A DNA stretch of 64,000 nt from Trichinella spiralis (Eukaryota; Nematoda; Enoplea; Trichinellida; Trichinellidae): NCBI GenBank assembly GCA_000181795.3, contig CM012953.1, positions 7,488,034-7,552,033 of the forward strand. Direction: 5' to 3'. The notes under the pieces were generated by a model. The model searched no databases, had not been told where the DNA came from, and saw only the letters and a list, made by a program, of their open reading frames with translations. Positions 1-12,834 of this stretch are shown piece after piece. A program made the position numbers and the translations under genes. Position 1 is the first letter of the stretch; each line of letters starts with the position of its first letter.

Positions 1-34
1 GCGAATGTATTTTTCAAATGAAACCAAAATTAAG

Positions 35-3000
35 ATTTCGTATTTGGACCAATGCATTTTTCTCGACGAGATCTACCCGCTTTGTCATTAATGCGCGGTC
101 GAGATAATGGCTTGCCGGATTATAACACCATACGTAAATCATTCGACCTCCCTGCCGTCGACTGGCATACTATAAACCCGGATCACTACAGTGCTGATCC
201 ACAGGTTGTGGAAACTGCTGTTTTATTTCTTCTTTCTGGTCTAAGTTATTATGGTATTTTAGTTTTACGAAAAGCTGAAGTCGCTGTATGGAGGAAATAT
301 TACCAAAATGGATATGTATATTGGTGGAATTTTGGAATTCAACAACGGAAAGGTTGGAGAACTATTCAAACGTATTATTCGTGATCAGTTCTATCGAATT
401 CGTGATGCTGATAGATTTTGGTTTGAAAATCGTGATAATAAGTAAATCTATTTGCGTTGTTCTTTAAAATCTTCATATTCAATGATGTAGAATGCAAAAT
501 GAGGTTTTGAAAATCACGTTCACAATTTACAGAAAAAGTTTGCAGTGTTTTATCATTTTAAGCTTCTTTCATAGCAGTACTAGTTTAAATTATAATGTTC
601 TGCAAACAGTGCAATTAATGTGAAAAATATGGATGCACTTTAGGCTGTTTACTGAAGAAGAAATTCAGGAGATAAAAAATGTTCGACTGTATGATATGAT
701 TATACAAACCACAGGCATTAAGCCTAATGAAATTCAGAAAGACGTTTTCTTTTGGAAAAACGGTATCATGCAATTAATAAAAAGCTGCAAAAATTCAAGA
801 AATTAAATGCATCATTTCAGGAGACCCCTGTCCTCAACCATTTCAGCTTAATATTAGCATTTTGGAACCTTGCATTCCGTTTATGCGACATGACCATTTT
901 ATGGGTAATGAAGTTTCCTTCATCTATTCTTGCATCGCATTGGGAATTGTTCCAGTAGGTATGCATCAAAAAATTGTATCAATTTTTATTGTTTTAGCAG
1001 TTGTGTTTTATTTCAAATAATTCTATGGAATGCAGTTTGCTTAAATTATAAATAAATGAAGAAAATACTGTAGCATTTGTTTCAAAATTGTTTAGCATGC
1101 GTTGGCATTGCAATGTGGATGGTGAGACGGAGTAAAAAGCGAAGAAATGCTGGATCGTTCAACATTAACAATGCGAACATTCGCAAAGAATTGAACAGCA
1201 GCACTGATGAAAATCAATGGAAAAAAGAAGAAAATAAAGTTTTTTCCGTTTTTCACGGTTAATTTTGTTAAAGAAACTTCAACTAATTTTGAAAATGCCT
1301 GATCATAAAAACATATCATAATTTTAATAAAATATTTTCCATTTAGGTATCGAATGGTTGCATGAACATTATTGCCGTAGTGTTGTTATTTGTCTTGACA
1401 AAAAACCAGCCATTCGCTTGCTCAAGCGTAGAGGAGGTCTTTTACGTTCAGTTTGTCTTGAAGCAGTAAAGACCTGTAAAATATTCGTTAGCGATCGAGC
1501 TTTTCTTCTTATGGTATTTCCAGACGACTATGATATGGTAATATTAATATTATTTGTGCTAATTATATATTTTTCTTATAAACTTTACTTTGATCTTTTG
1601 TTTAGGTTCTCCGTTTTGATTCTTATTCTTCTTGCACAAAGCTGCTAAGAAGTTTAGAATTGCTGCTGCGATGGCATGGTAAAGATATAGAAATAAAACA
1701 CGAAAATACTGAACGCTTGCTGGCAATGGCTGAAACTGTTGAAATTAGAAAGCAAAAACTTGAACACTTTTTCCGTGAAGCTTATGCTAAAGTGAGCTTA
1801 TTTTTTTTATATGGAAGAGAAATAGCTTCAAAATTTTCATTTTGATTTATAGGCTTTTAATGTCCCAGAAATGCGAAGCGAAGCTGTAAATATGGATGAC
1901 GTTTCGCAGTCTGTTCTTCAGACCATGCTGACAAAGGCTGAATTTGCTGATGCCTTAGGAATGGATGAAAATGATCTCATAATACAGCGACTTTTCCGAT
2001 GCGTGGCACGCCAACATCCAGACAAAATTTGTTTTCGTGACTTTCTTGATGTTGTTATAAAATTTGCAAATGGCACCATAAAAGAAAAGCTGCAAATATT
2101 GTTTAATATGTGCGATCGCAGAGCAGATGGACATGTGGATAAAAAAGAATTTGCTCACGTGATACAGTATATCTTTTTATTGCATTTTTGATTTTGAATT
2201 ATTATGTATTTTTTACATAATATAATAGTTCCTTTTATTACAGAATTTTCAGAAATTAGAAATAACCTGAAATAATTTTGTAAAATTAATTTTATAAATT
2301 TAGATCAGCTATGAGCAACGCTGGTACGTGCTTACGACCAGAAGAAGAAGCAGAAGCAATTGAAAACATTTTCCGTTCTTGCGGAATTGATCCTAAAAAA
2401 GAATTTCTTACTTTGGAAGATTTTGAAATAATTCACAGTGAATTTAAAGGCATTGGCTTGCATTTAAAAGGACGCAATCAGCATATTTTGAATAAAACAT
2501 CTTTAGAGCGGTTAGTTTTAAAATCGAACATTCCTTATTATTTTAATTTCTGTAAAACTTTTAGTACTGAAAGCATTTGTTTATCTGTACCAGTTACAAA
2601 TAGAGAGTTCACTGTTAAAAATTTTGGCAACAACATTACTAGCTGGCTTGAAGATTACAGGCAGCACATCACTTGTCTCACTGTCTTTTTTACACTTTGC
2701 TTTGCTGTTTTTTTTGAACGCTTTTGGCGTAAGCTTTTATTTATTTTTCTCAAATCAGAAAATCTAATCAATATGCTTAATTTTGGCACGTTAATTTATT
2801 TATTTCAGATTTTTATTCCATGTCAGAACACGGCGATCTAAGACGCACTATGGGACTGGGGATTTCATTTAGTCGAGCTAGCGCAGCAGTCATTTCCTTG
2901 TGCATGGGGGTCATCTTGCTGACAGTATGCCGTAATATTATTACATGGCTTCGAGAAACCCCCCTTGGATATTACATTCCATTTGACGCCACATTATCAT

Positions 3001-4729
3001 TTCACAAAATTGTTGGTATTACAACTGGAATATTTTCAGGTATATGATTTTGACTTTTACATGCATTTAATATTTGTATTAAACCTGCTTGTTTTTAGCA
3101 ATACACACAGCTGGTCACTGCATTAACTTCTATCACATCTCAACTCATGATCTAGAAGGGTTGAAGTGTTTGTTTCAAGATGCTGTTTTTGAGTATAGTA
3201 TATTCCTAAATTTATCTCCATTTTAAATGAGTTTGCTTTAGCTCTGACATGAAACCATCCATAAGTTACTGGTTGTACGGAACTGTGACCGGAGTTACCG
3301 GAATATTGCTTGTACTTGTTATGAGTGTAATGTACGTTTTCTCTCTGCCATCCATCATAAACAGCGCTTATCATGCTTTTCGAGTCACTCACTTGCTTAA
3401 CTTCCTTCTTTATGCGTTGACCATAATTCACGGTTTGCAAAAATTACTGACGGTTAGTGTACCATTTTTATGAGAGCTTTTAATAAATGTACATGCATTT
3501 TCATTTTTAGCAGCCAAGCTTTTGGTATTACATTACAGTACCCGCTGTTCTGTTGGTGCTGGATCGACTGGTCAGTCTTAAAAATGATTATAAGCAGCTG
3601 GAAATTTTATCTGCTGAATTATTACCTTCTGGTTTGTTTATTTTTTTCCTTTTAAAGCAAATTGCTACCAACGTATTGTTTTAGATATTACATTTATTAA
3701 ATTTAAAAGACCTAGAAATTTTCATTTTCGCAGTGGTCAGTGGGTGCGAATTCGATGCTCAGCTTTCAACTGCAAAGTGAATGAATGGCATGCATTTACT
3801 CTTGCTTCTACTCCAGATGATCGAACTTTAAAAATTTACGTCAAAGCACAAGGGCCCTGGACTTGGAAACTCAGAGAAAGTATTTTGGAGGCACAGCAAT
3901 ATGGCACCAGCTATCCTTTAGTAAAATTAGCCGATGCACTTATCCTGATAAAAATTATTCTAATTGTTTTTAGTTGCAAATGGATGGTCCTAATGGTGCA
4001 GGTAATCAAGACTGGTATAATTATGAGGTCTGCATTATGATTGCTGCTGGGATTGGAGTCACTCCGTATGCATCTGTTCTTATGGACGCAGTCAAAGCAA
4101 GAAACAGTTCTAAACATTCAGATTCCATATGCAGAAAAGTATAAAATAGTTTTTATCTATTAATCACATTCTAGTCAGCATAACATCAGTGTTGTAGATA
4201 TACTTCTTTTGGATTTGCCCAACTTATAAAAATTACGACTGGTTCATTGAAATTTTACGTAAGGCGGAGGAAGAAGATAAAGAAAACATGGTAGAAACGC
4301 ATATATTTGTAACTCAGTTCTTTTATAAATATGATCTCCGCACTACAATGCTAGTATGTTGTTTGCTTATTCTGTTTTGCATATTTTATGTTAAGCTTTA
4401 TTTTCATAGTACATATGCGAGAAACACTTTCGGATTGAAGAAGGTCGAAGTATGTTCACTAATTTGAAAGCAACAAATCACTTTGGGCGACCAAACTTAG
4501 AAGCATTATTTGGCTATGTGCAAAGCAAACATCCAAAGGTATATTTTATTGATACGTAAAAATTACTGTCTAACTTATGCATTTCAAACCTGGTTATATT
4601 TTTTAGCTAAACTGCATCGGTGTATTCAGTTGTGGGCTTCCAAGTGTAAATAAAAGTGTCCAGAATACATGTGAAATAATGAACAGACGACGAAAAACTC
4701 ACTTTGTTCATAAATTCGAAGCCTTCTAA
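35..4729 (+). CDS. DUOX: Dual oxidase (DUOX), 3' part; 5' end lies outside the window
   Basis: Membrane NADPH oxidase that makes extracellular hydrogen peroxide; in nematodes it cross-links cuticle and serves host defence. Exons read by hand: 35-204, 263-441, 644-762, 821-958, 1096-1257, 1347-1537, 1606-1791, 1853-2166, 2304-2728, 2809-3039, 3099-3192, 3242-3452, 3511-3631, 3685-3920, 3974-4138, 4198-4353, 4410-4538, 4607-4729; phases agree throughout. In order they encode the end of the haem-peroxidase domain (RGRDNGLPDYNT), a GDPCPQP stretch, EF-hand-like segments near 1.9-2.4 kb, the ferric-reductase membrane core with paired histidines (FHKIVG...AIHTAGH; VTHLL...IIHG), an FAD segment (SGQWVRI, HAFTLAS) and the NADPH domain (AAGIGVTP, FSCGLP). 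The protein ends KFEAF. Exon 2304-2728 may hide a 54-nt in-frame intron (2511-2564). The family is certain. DUOXA follows tail-to-tail. Confidence 0.95.
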
Positions 4730-5684
4730 AATGTGTTTAAGATATAAGATTTTCTACTGAAGAATATTTTCATTTCAACGAAATCCGACAAACGAACGAA
4801 CAAAATTTTAGTACTGTTGAAAAGTTTGCTGGCAAACTTGCTGAAAACAGTTATACTGCTTACTACCATTCTTTAGCAATACTTAAAAAAAGTAAAACTT
4901 TAATTTTTAAACATGGCTGTTTTCTTTACCTATGTTAACTATGATTTACTACATTTTTGTTATGAACGTTAATATAAGACGTCATGTAATTTAAATTTTC
5001 CTAAATACGAAGTTCATTTAAAATGTGAAGTCACATGTGAAACAAAGCAACACCGCATTTTATTTTTATTGTTCTTAAATAGTAAAACGATGTCCTAAAA
5101 GAGTAGACCTGATTTCCCCAATGAACTCCGCCTACTTTTTTACAAAAGCAATGCTCTGAAGCATGGTGTTCGCTTATGATTTTGCACAGTGACTGTGTGT
5201 TTTGTGAGTATTTTGTCAATTTAATTGTCTGAAATAAAACTAACCATAATGCTACAGATGTTTTATAAAAAGAAATTGCAGTTAATATAGCAAAAAAAGT
5301 GCAGCTGTATGTGTTGGATGGTGTGCTATCTTTCATGCTTTTTGATGCAAGCTGCTATATATGACTTTTATTATTCAATAAAACAATTATAATAAAATTT
5401 CTAAAACATTAATACTCCAGGCATTGTTATTTTTGACTAATTATTTTAACTTTTGCAGAAACAGATTTGCATAAACCTAATAGTTGTTTCTAAATTATCG
5501 CAGAATTGGAAATACTTATATGATAAAGAAAAAAAGTTATAGAATCAAAAAATTTTTTTGAATAATTTTAGAATTTACACTCATGAAACTTAATTTTGTG
5601 TACAAGTTTATTAACTGAAAAAATTTCAATATGCATATAATACAAAAATATAAACAAATTTTAAGCGTTGTCATATCACAGAGC
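4730..5684. other. Spacer between the 3' ends of DUOX and DUOXA
   Basis: This AT-rich stretch between two convergent genes presumably holds both 3' UTRs. AATAAA-type signals occur on the + side (aataaaac near 5377). I see no convincing coding exon; the 101-codon open frame on the minus strand (5031-5336) has no family resemblance or splice support. Confidence 0.6.
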
Positions 5685-8600
5685 TTAAAGCTCACACGAA
5701 ATACGTTGAGTAGGCAAAATTTCTTGTGGCTCAGTTTCAATACCTAAAGAAATTTCTTTTCCCGTATTTAATCGTTCACTACATGTGCAATTTTCGCAAT
5801 GAATTTGCAAATCAGATTTCCATTTTTCCAGTTGATTTTTATCTGCTGCTGGTCTCTGAAAATCATTAAGTGTCGCATTCTTTGTAAAAGCACACTTCTG
5901 AACTGGATCAAGCTTTGCTAGCAAAACTGGCGTATGAGATGACGCTTTGGAAATGTCACTATCGATAGTCGATATGGATATTTCTTCATAATCAAGCTGC
6001 AGAAATGTCTTGAATTTACAAGATGAAAAACGTTCTATGAGCCTTATAGAAACACCAATTGTGAGGCAGCTTCCACCTGAATATATTATTTAGCTCATAG
6101 AATAATAAAGTAAAATAAGTAAAATTTTAATATTTCATATACTATGCGCGTTACCGTCCTTTATAATATTTATAATCATCAACATACCTGTGGCAAGAAT
6201 AAGCCAAAAGCACCATCCAAAACGGAACGTAAGGTGCGAATGCATTTCCAGTGTATTTGGAAAAGGGATAGTTAAATGTTTTGGGCAAGCCATGGCATAA
6301 ACTGCATTCGAGATCAACAAGCAGCAACCGAGAAGTGATAAAATTCGAGAAAAGTATCTTGGTAACATGCACATCACCAACAATAAAACACACCACAATG
6401 AAAACGATATCCTAAATTAGCATTGCAAAAATGATTTACATATGAAAATAATTTTTATTTATCAATTGGAAACTTATTTGATGATTAATTAATAAATTTT
6501 AAAAATTTTGAAACAAAATTACCAGAGAATAAAATCTGTGTAGTATCCGGCTAAACGGTAACCTCGGCCCCAGATAAAGCCGGCTTTTTCCATTGCAAAA
6601 TATTCAGTTACAGTAATTATTGGATAAGGCAAGCCTTTATGCAATGATTCCATCAAATTTTGCTGCATTGTTCGGACTGTTGAAAAAGTTATTTATTTGT
6701 ATAATGAAAACACTTTCAAGTAAACTGATTACCATCGGTAAAGTGAATACGTTCATTGTAATTCATATAATCTTGGCTCTTTTGGTCAGATTCACCTGAA
6801 AATTTTTAAATTTATATTGGAATGCTAATGTTTAAGTCATAGAAAAATTTATATAGCTAATAGCAAAATAGAACAAAAACACCATCGCAAACAATGTTTT
6901 TGCTTTTGTGGAAACTTTATTTATTGAATAAAATGTTCACTTTTAACTCTGTGTATATGTGATTAAAAACTCTGTTGATTACTAGCATAAAAACTGATGA
7001 ATTGCCTCATTGCAAAAATAGAAATTTTTAAATTTCTCAAAAGTAAAAATTTTGGCAAAATAAAACAGAATAGAATAAAATGATGTGAAAAGCACTTTTT
7101 TATAAAAAGCAAATATTTAATTCAGTGCGTGCATAAAATGCGCAATAAGAATATGCATTTCATATGAACAATTGCAAATCTTTGAAGTATCAGGGTTCTT
7201 GGGGTATTTAAATATTAAACAAATTTTCTGTCTATTCTTACAAAAAAAATAATAACTAAAATGATTTCTTCTGAATCTTTCCTGCATATAATAAAATTAG
7301 AAACACAAAATATAATTGCACGCATTAATTTTTAAAATAATCATGATTTTTCATTTTTAGATAATTTATGTTTCAAAGACTAGCAATTCAGCACTTATTA
7401 TATTGAGTACTTAAAATAAAGCAGTAAAGCTGCATGAAAAATGTCGAGTAAAATTTTACCCTCTGAATTTTACCCTTTAAAATTATTAGTTTTTATCAAT
7501 CCAATAAATAAGCTTATAAGTGTAAAAATTAATTTGCGCTAAGTTATTTAGAACTTATCATAATAGAAAATTCTACATTTCGAAGTGGACGTTCAGCTCA
7601 TGGTTCATAATAGAACTACGCACTGTTGGCTACGTCGATGATTTTTTTTAGTGCGCTCATTTATATTCCGTAAAAGCTAAAACATTGTTAACGAATTATA
7701 AAAAAGTAATTCTTATAAAAAGAACAAACCTATAAGAGTAATATTGGCATGGGAGAGGCCTATTTTTACGCCTAGGACGCCAAAGAATCGTTCCGCTGTG
7801 AAGGCACGGTAAGGAGAAAAGAGTGTTACCTCTGCTTCGTGCCAGCATGGATAAAAATGAACCACTTGAACAGAAGAAACACAGCGTATATTGCATTGGT
7901 GCAACTTACGTTAATAGCACTTACGCAAAATTGAAGCGCCGACAAACAAAGTTAAAATCACAGAGAGAAAACTGGCCAATTTCTAAAATATTTCAAAAAT
8001 GTTTAAATATGCAAATGAGTATTTTCTTAAATTTTAGTTTTAAAGTTTATAACAACGCTGCAAACAGTAAATTGCAAGTCTTTTTTGCTTTGAGTAATAA
8101 ATTCTTTGTAATTTAATTAAAATTTATCACAATATGCACAACTTATAGCTGAATGTATCATAATTTCGTTTAGAAACATGTCAGTAATATTTTGTATGCC
8201 AACATCAAATTCAATTGTAACTGTATACTAATTATATTGAATATTAACGTATTAATGTTAAAATTAATTCTCGAATTGCTGCACGTATTGAAATTGCTCC
8301 TTAAACCTGAATTTCATTCATTGCACTAAAAACCCGCATAGTAAGAGCAACGGTTGCAATTTAAAAAATAAGAAGCTACAAAGAAAACGATCAGCATTTA
8401 TTGTGTCATTTTTCTGACAAATATACTATTCGTTAACCCAGAAAATATCTTTGAGAAAAAAGGCAATAAAGTTATTCACCTATTACCGCACCCCTTGTTT
8501 GGCAAGAAAATAGATTTTTTGCTATTTAAAGATCTTTCTGTTTATGTCATCGTTGGGATGTCGAAATTGACAAAAATTGGAACAACACAATGATTCAGAC

Positions 8601-11050
8601 AAGGACCTAACTGAAACTTCTGTCATTACATGTCAGGCATGAATATCCTTTTTTTCTTGTGGTTTAATTCATCGAAATTCAAGTACCTTTTTCAGTTTGA
8701 CTGAAAAGGTTTAACTTTTTCAGTTTAAAGATTAAAAAGGAATAATTTAAACCAAACTAAATATTAAACTTTTTCAATTGCTCGAATTTATTCACTACAA
8801 TTCAAAAACTAGAGAATTTTGTTTTCAGCCCTGTGCTCTCATTCTGCCATTTGAAAAATAGGTCTCTACTACCAGCATGCACTTCTAAGCATCATCTAAT
8901 CGTTACTACTATTACTATTATGATTATTGTTATTATTATTATCATCATTTATGACAGAATAATTTGCATTATCAAGTTAAAACAAAATCAAAACAAAACA
9001 GTTTGTAAATACATATATACGGTAAGCCAACTGTACTGTAAATATTTGTCAATTTTATGAATTGTCAAACTGTTTTGCTAGTATTAGCAAATCAGTTTGC
9101 ATTCCTACAATCGTTTAACAAGATACACAATGTTCTATAAAGAAATAAGATGTTTTGAACTGCTGAGTGAAGTAATAGCATACTGATACTATTGGTATAA
9201 AAAGGTAGTAAACCAGATATATAATACAATTAAATAATGTATGTTTGCTTTCTTAGGCAATTGTATGTTTCATAAAATTAATAAAGAAGGAAATTAATTA
9301 AATTCAAAGCTTTTTATAATCAATTATCAATAAATTACAACTTTTGGCAAATAATATAAAAGCATTTTATTGGGGAAAATGGATTGCTTCAATGATCAAT
9401 AACTTTGGAATGTTCCATGAATAAAGTGATTAGAACTGGTCATTTCACTTCCAGCTGTTGCTGTTGGTGTTGTTGTTGTGACCAAGCAAAAGAAAGCCAT
9501 TATTACTTCTGGATGAAAATAAAATTTCTTCTCAGTCTTAACAGACATTATTTTCAACTGACACATGAAAAAATTTTTTTTACTTGTGACAGTAAGAAAG
9601 TAGACTGAATGTGAAACTTGTCAATGTATTTCACTCAAAATGCTGCACAGTTAACTCACAAAAAATAATCAAGTTCCATAAAAGAAGCAAAGGGCAAAAA
9701 ATTGAAAACTGCAAATGGAAAGCATTTATTCATTCTCTTTTATTCACCAAAATTACAATATTAAAGAAGTTTTCTTTTAAATAATTATTAATCCGTTTTC
9801 AAGTTATTACTAATTTATGCAAAGATGCCAAAATATTATTTGAATAAACAAACTTTAAAAAGGCATTACATGAAGTGCATTCTTTGGGCACTGAAAAGAC
9901 TGGTAATACTTTTATTTTTTCTTTTAATAAAACTCATTAACAAAATTTTTTGAGCTGAATCTAATCTAACTTTCTACTGTGCATAAGTAATATTCGTTTT
10001 TCTATTCGTTCTCAGTTAGATGCAGATGGCATACAACAATTTTGTATGCCAAAAATATTATTCAATAAAATGCTATTCATATAACGAAAGTGGTTTTATT
10101 CATTAACCACAAAGTAAAATGAAAAAGCATAGCAAAACTACTAAAAAGAGACATTTTCCAAAAATTAAGTCCAAATGCATATTGTTTTTTTGTCGATAAT
10201 AATAAACTTTAAACCAACTATCTGAAAGCAGCTACACTTATTCAAAATGGAAAGAGAAACAAATATTTACACAATTAATTTGTTCTTCATATAAAATAAA
10301 AGTGCAGCAGGATACAGGTAGAAATTTTAATAAGCTGATAATAAGCATGATTATGCTTGTTTTTTCAGTTGCTTTCATTTTTTGCTTTTTGATATAATAA
10401 CAAAGTATTGGATAAGGTAACAATAATTCGATACTGAACGAAATGGCCATTTAGTAAACAAACCTTTTTATAGCAAATAGGAATCTAATCTATAATCTGG
10501 TACCAGATACTGCTGGGAGACACTGTAAATTTATTTTTAACTTTTAATCTCATCTATCGGCAATACGATGAAGATGGCAAAAATGAAAACTTGTTCCCAC
10601 AAAAATAAATACGTCATCTTTGATGTCACTTTCAACAAATTTATAGCTAACATCTAAACCACCCTGCAATTATTAGAGTGAATGAATACATATAAGAACT
10701 TTTGAAAGCTTAAACTGAAATTTGAAAGCATAAAAATTTAAATTCCCAAAAGCATATACGTTGCAAAGTTTATATTTCAAATAAGATGATAAATCAAGAA
10801 TTGTTTCATTACCACTTTTAAATTGCTTTTGTATGACAATAAATAATTCACAAAAAACGAAAGTAAAATAATGCATTTTTCTTACACGCCTCCGAATACC
10901 AGGAAAGATGATCAGGAATGTGATGAAAAATATGGAAAACACTACTGCAATTTTAGCAGTAGTAAAATCGATGAGAACTGAAGTGCGATGGTCTCCATAA
11001 AAAGTTGGTCCGCCATTATCGCGGAATGCGTTGAACCAACCTTGAATCAT
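5685..11050 (-). CDS. DUOXA: Dual oxidase maturation factor (DUOXA/DOXA-1), complete
   Basis: Multi-pass ER and plasma-membrane protein needed to fold, traffic and activate DUOX. Seven exons in transcript order: 11050-10886, 7982-7925, 7864-7730, 6795-6733, 6676-6523, 6411-6188, 6076-5685. They total 1191 nt (396 residues plus stop) with consistent phases. Family marks are the N-terminal GGPTFY and FPGIRRR, then LFVGASIL, the loop GLSHANITLIG, YNERIHF, GRGYRLAGYYTDFILW, an FGWCFWLILATG membrane segment, and a Cys-rich hydrophilic tail ending SCEL (human DUOXA1 ends CAL). About five hydrophobic segments are visible. Intron 1 is about 2.9 kb, whereas the rest are 57-930 bp. The ATG at 11050 is chosen because WFNAFRDNGG follows, like insect and worm homologues. 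An acceptor-like attttag lies about 35 nt upstream, so the 5' UTR may be spliced. Confidence 0.93.
7983..10885 (-). other. 2.9-kb first intron of DUOXA
   Basis: The donor after IRRR is gtaaga, and the acceptor is atattttag before KLAS. The intron is AT-rich and carries an imperfect trinucleotide run of tta/att type near 8905-8950. I found no exon in it that extends either neighbouring frame, and the open frames on either strand lack family resemblance. A gene-sized regulatory or nested element is possible but not visible. Confidence 0.6.
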
Positions 11051-12597
11051 TCGATCAATGCACAGTTGATGAACAGCAAGTCTAAAATTTTCACTGATTT
11101 AATTGGCAAACAGTAACAGCTGCTATAACTTGGTATATGTGTGTGTGTGACTGTATGTGTGCAAAACTTGAATAAATTGTTTCCAGCTTTGTAAAACTGG
11201 CCCTTCGCCTTAAATCTACGCTTTTTACCTGTCGCTAATTTTTTTATATTGGTCGTTGCTTGAAAAGATGAAGCAATGAAGGTACAATGAACAGTTGGCG
11301 AGGCTATTTATTGTTTTTTAGATAACTCCAGCAAGGTGAAGGTCTGGTATGTGCGGAATGTAGTCCTAAGGACAATTTACGTCATGATAGGTAGCTTGCC
11401 ATGAAGCAGTGAACTGGTATTTAGATATTTAGAAAAAGAAAAAGGAATAGAAAATTGCTTGCTTGAATAAGCTGTGAAATACTCATGCCAGCTGTTCTTG
11501 CTGAATATCATTTCTGTAGTTTGTAAATTCAATGAACGCATATCATATAAAAATGTAATAGAAGCTGCCACATCGGTGAACTGTAGTAAGCTTCAAGGCT
11601 AGAGCATTATAAATCATCTTCCCACGTGTGCGGACGTACCGACTTCCGTTTGCACTTTCCCAAATGCTCGCTTTCGCTCAGCTTGCCTCCATCGCCAACG
11701 TCTAAAGCGACGATGCTGTTGACACGCCCTAAAAACCTATTTCTATCATCAAGTAGGTCTTTTTAAAGCCAAAGGCAAAGTGTGGCAGTTTTGCATGGTC
11801 GTACAATAGCACATCAAAGAACAGCAACCACCTCTGCTTTAACATGAAACCCTGCGTGGATACATTCTTTGGAAAATTTTGCTGAACTTTGACAAATCTT
11901 TCATTAGACTATAGTGGACTTTCGATTTTGCATACTTTTCCAACTATTTACTGATATATTTGCTAGATGGATAAAAGAACTGAGAAGTCAATGCTTAATG
12001 CATTTATACGGGGATATGGTTCAAAGTTTTGTTTTAATTTACATATTTTATTGTGCAAATGAGTTTAAAATTTTGCTAATAAAAGGCATTGATTATGGTG
12101 ACTGTTGGACAAGATGAAAACAGATAATTTTGACAAACGCTGAAGAAATCACTACTTGCTCCTTTCTAATAATAAAATTCAGGCTACTGTGTTCAGTGTG
12201 TATGACTTGAAGCGCGTCAAGTTCTCAATTGTTTCTTGTTGTTCCACCCCATGCCTGCATGCTATGCTCTGAAACTGCATTCCTCTGGGCAGTGAACAAT
12301 GCACGTGATGGCAAAGTTAGTGAACTTGTGACAAAACGAATCAGCTGAGTAGATGTTGATTAAAAAAGAGAAAATAAAAAAAGAAAAGATTATTTCGCAA
12401 AACTGGTCTATAACAAAAAGCTTTGCTTTTGAAAATTTTAGCAACAGAAAATTGCTTTGCATTTATTATTAGTAGTTGATTTCAGTGTAGTTGTAGTTGG
12501 ATCAACAACGTTTACAAGAAGTTGAATTAGAACGAAAAATTGGTACCATTGAACTTTGATAATTTGCATTTAATTAAAAATTTCAAAAATTTATACA
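11051..12597. other. DUOXA upstream region with a GC-richer island
   Basis: Mostly AT-rich. A (GT)n-like tract lies near 11135-11161. A GC-richer island at about 11615-11735 contains a CACGTG E-box near 11622. On the minus strand the island is open for roughly 45 codons and has a gtacgt donor, so it could be promoter sequence or an unrecognised exon. No family match was recognised. Confidence 0.4.
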
Positions 12598-12834
12598 ATG
12601 GAAAAAGAATACAATACAATTTTAAATAAAAGTAATATTTTTTTAAATAAATTTTCAAATTCTCTTACAAACTTAACAGAAAGTGCGGAAGTGTCAAACA
12701 GTTTCAGCTCTGTCAGTGTTGTTCTAGTAAATGATTGCACTGGTGTTAAAAGCATTTTTAAATTTCAACTTTCTTCATCACATTTATTACTTAGGCAGCT
12801 AACAGCAGCGCTTCAAGCAATCAAGCATTTCTAA
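12598..12834 (+). CDS. Possible small hypothetical protein (78 codons)
   Basis: A single open frame starts at ATG 12598 and ends at 12834. The product would be hydrophilic, Ser/Asn/Leu-rich and without a clear signal peptide or membrane segment. No homology was recognised. No acceptor-like AG sits close upstream, unlike many real starts in this window. It could be chance in AT-rich DNA. Confidence 0.2.
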   Translation: MEKEYNTILNKSNIFLNKFSNSLTNLTESAEVSNSFSSVSVVLVNDCTGVKSIFKFQLSSSHLLLRQLTAALQAIKHF

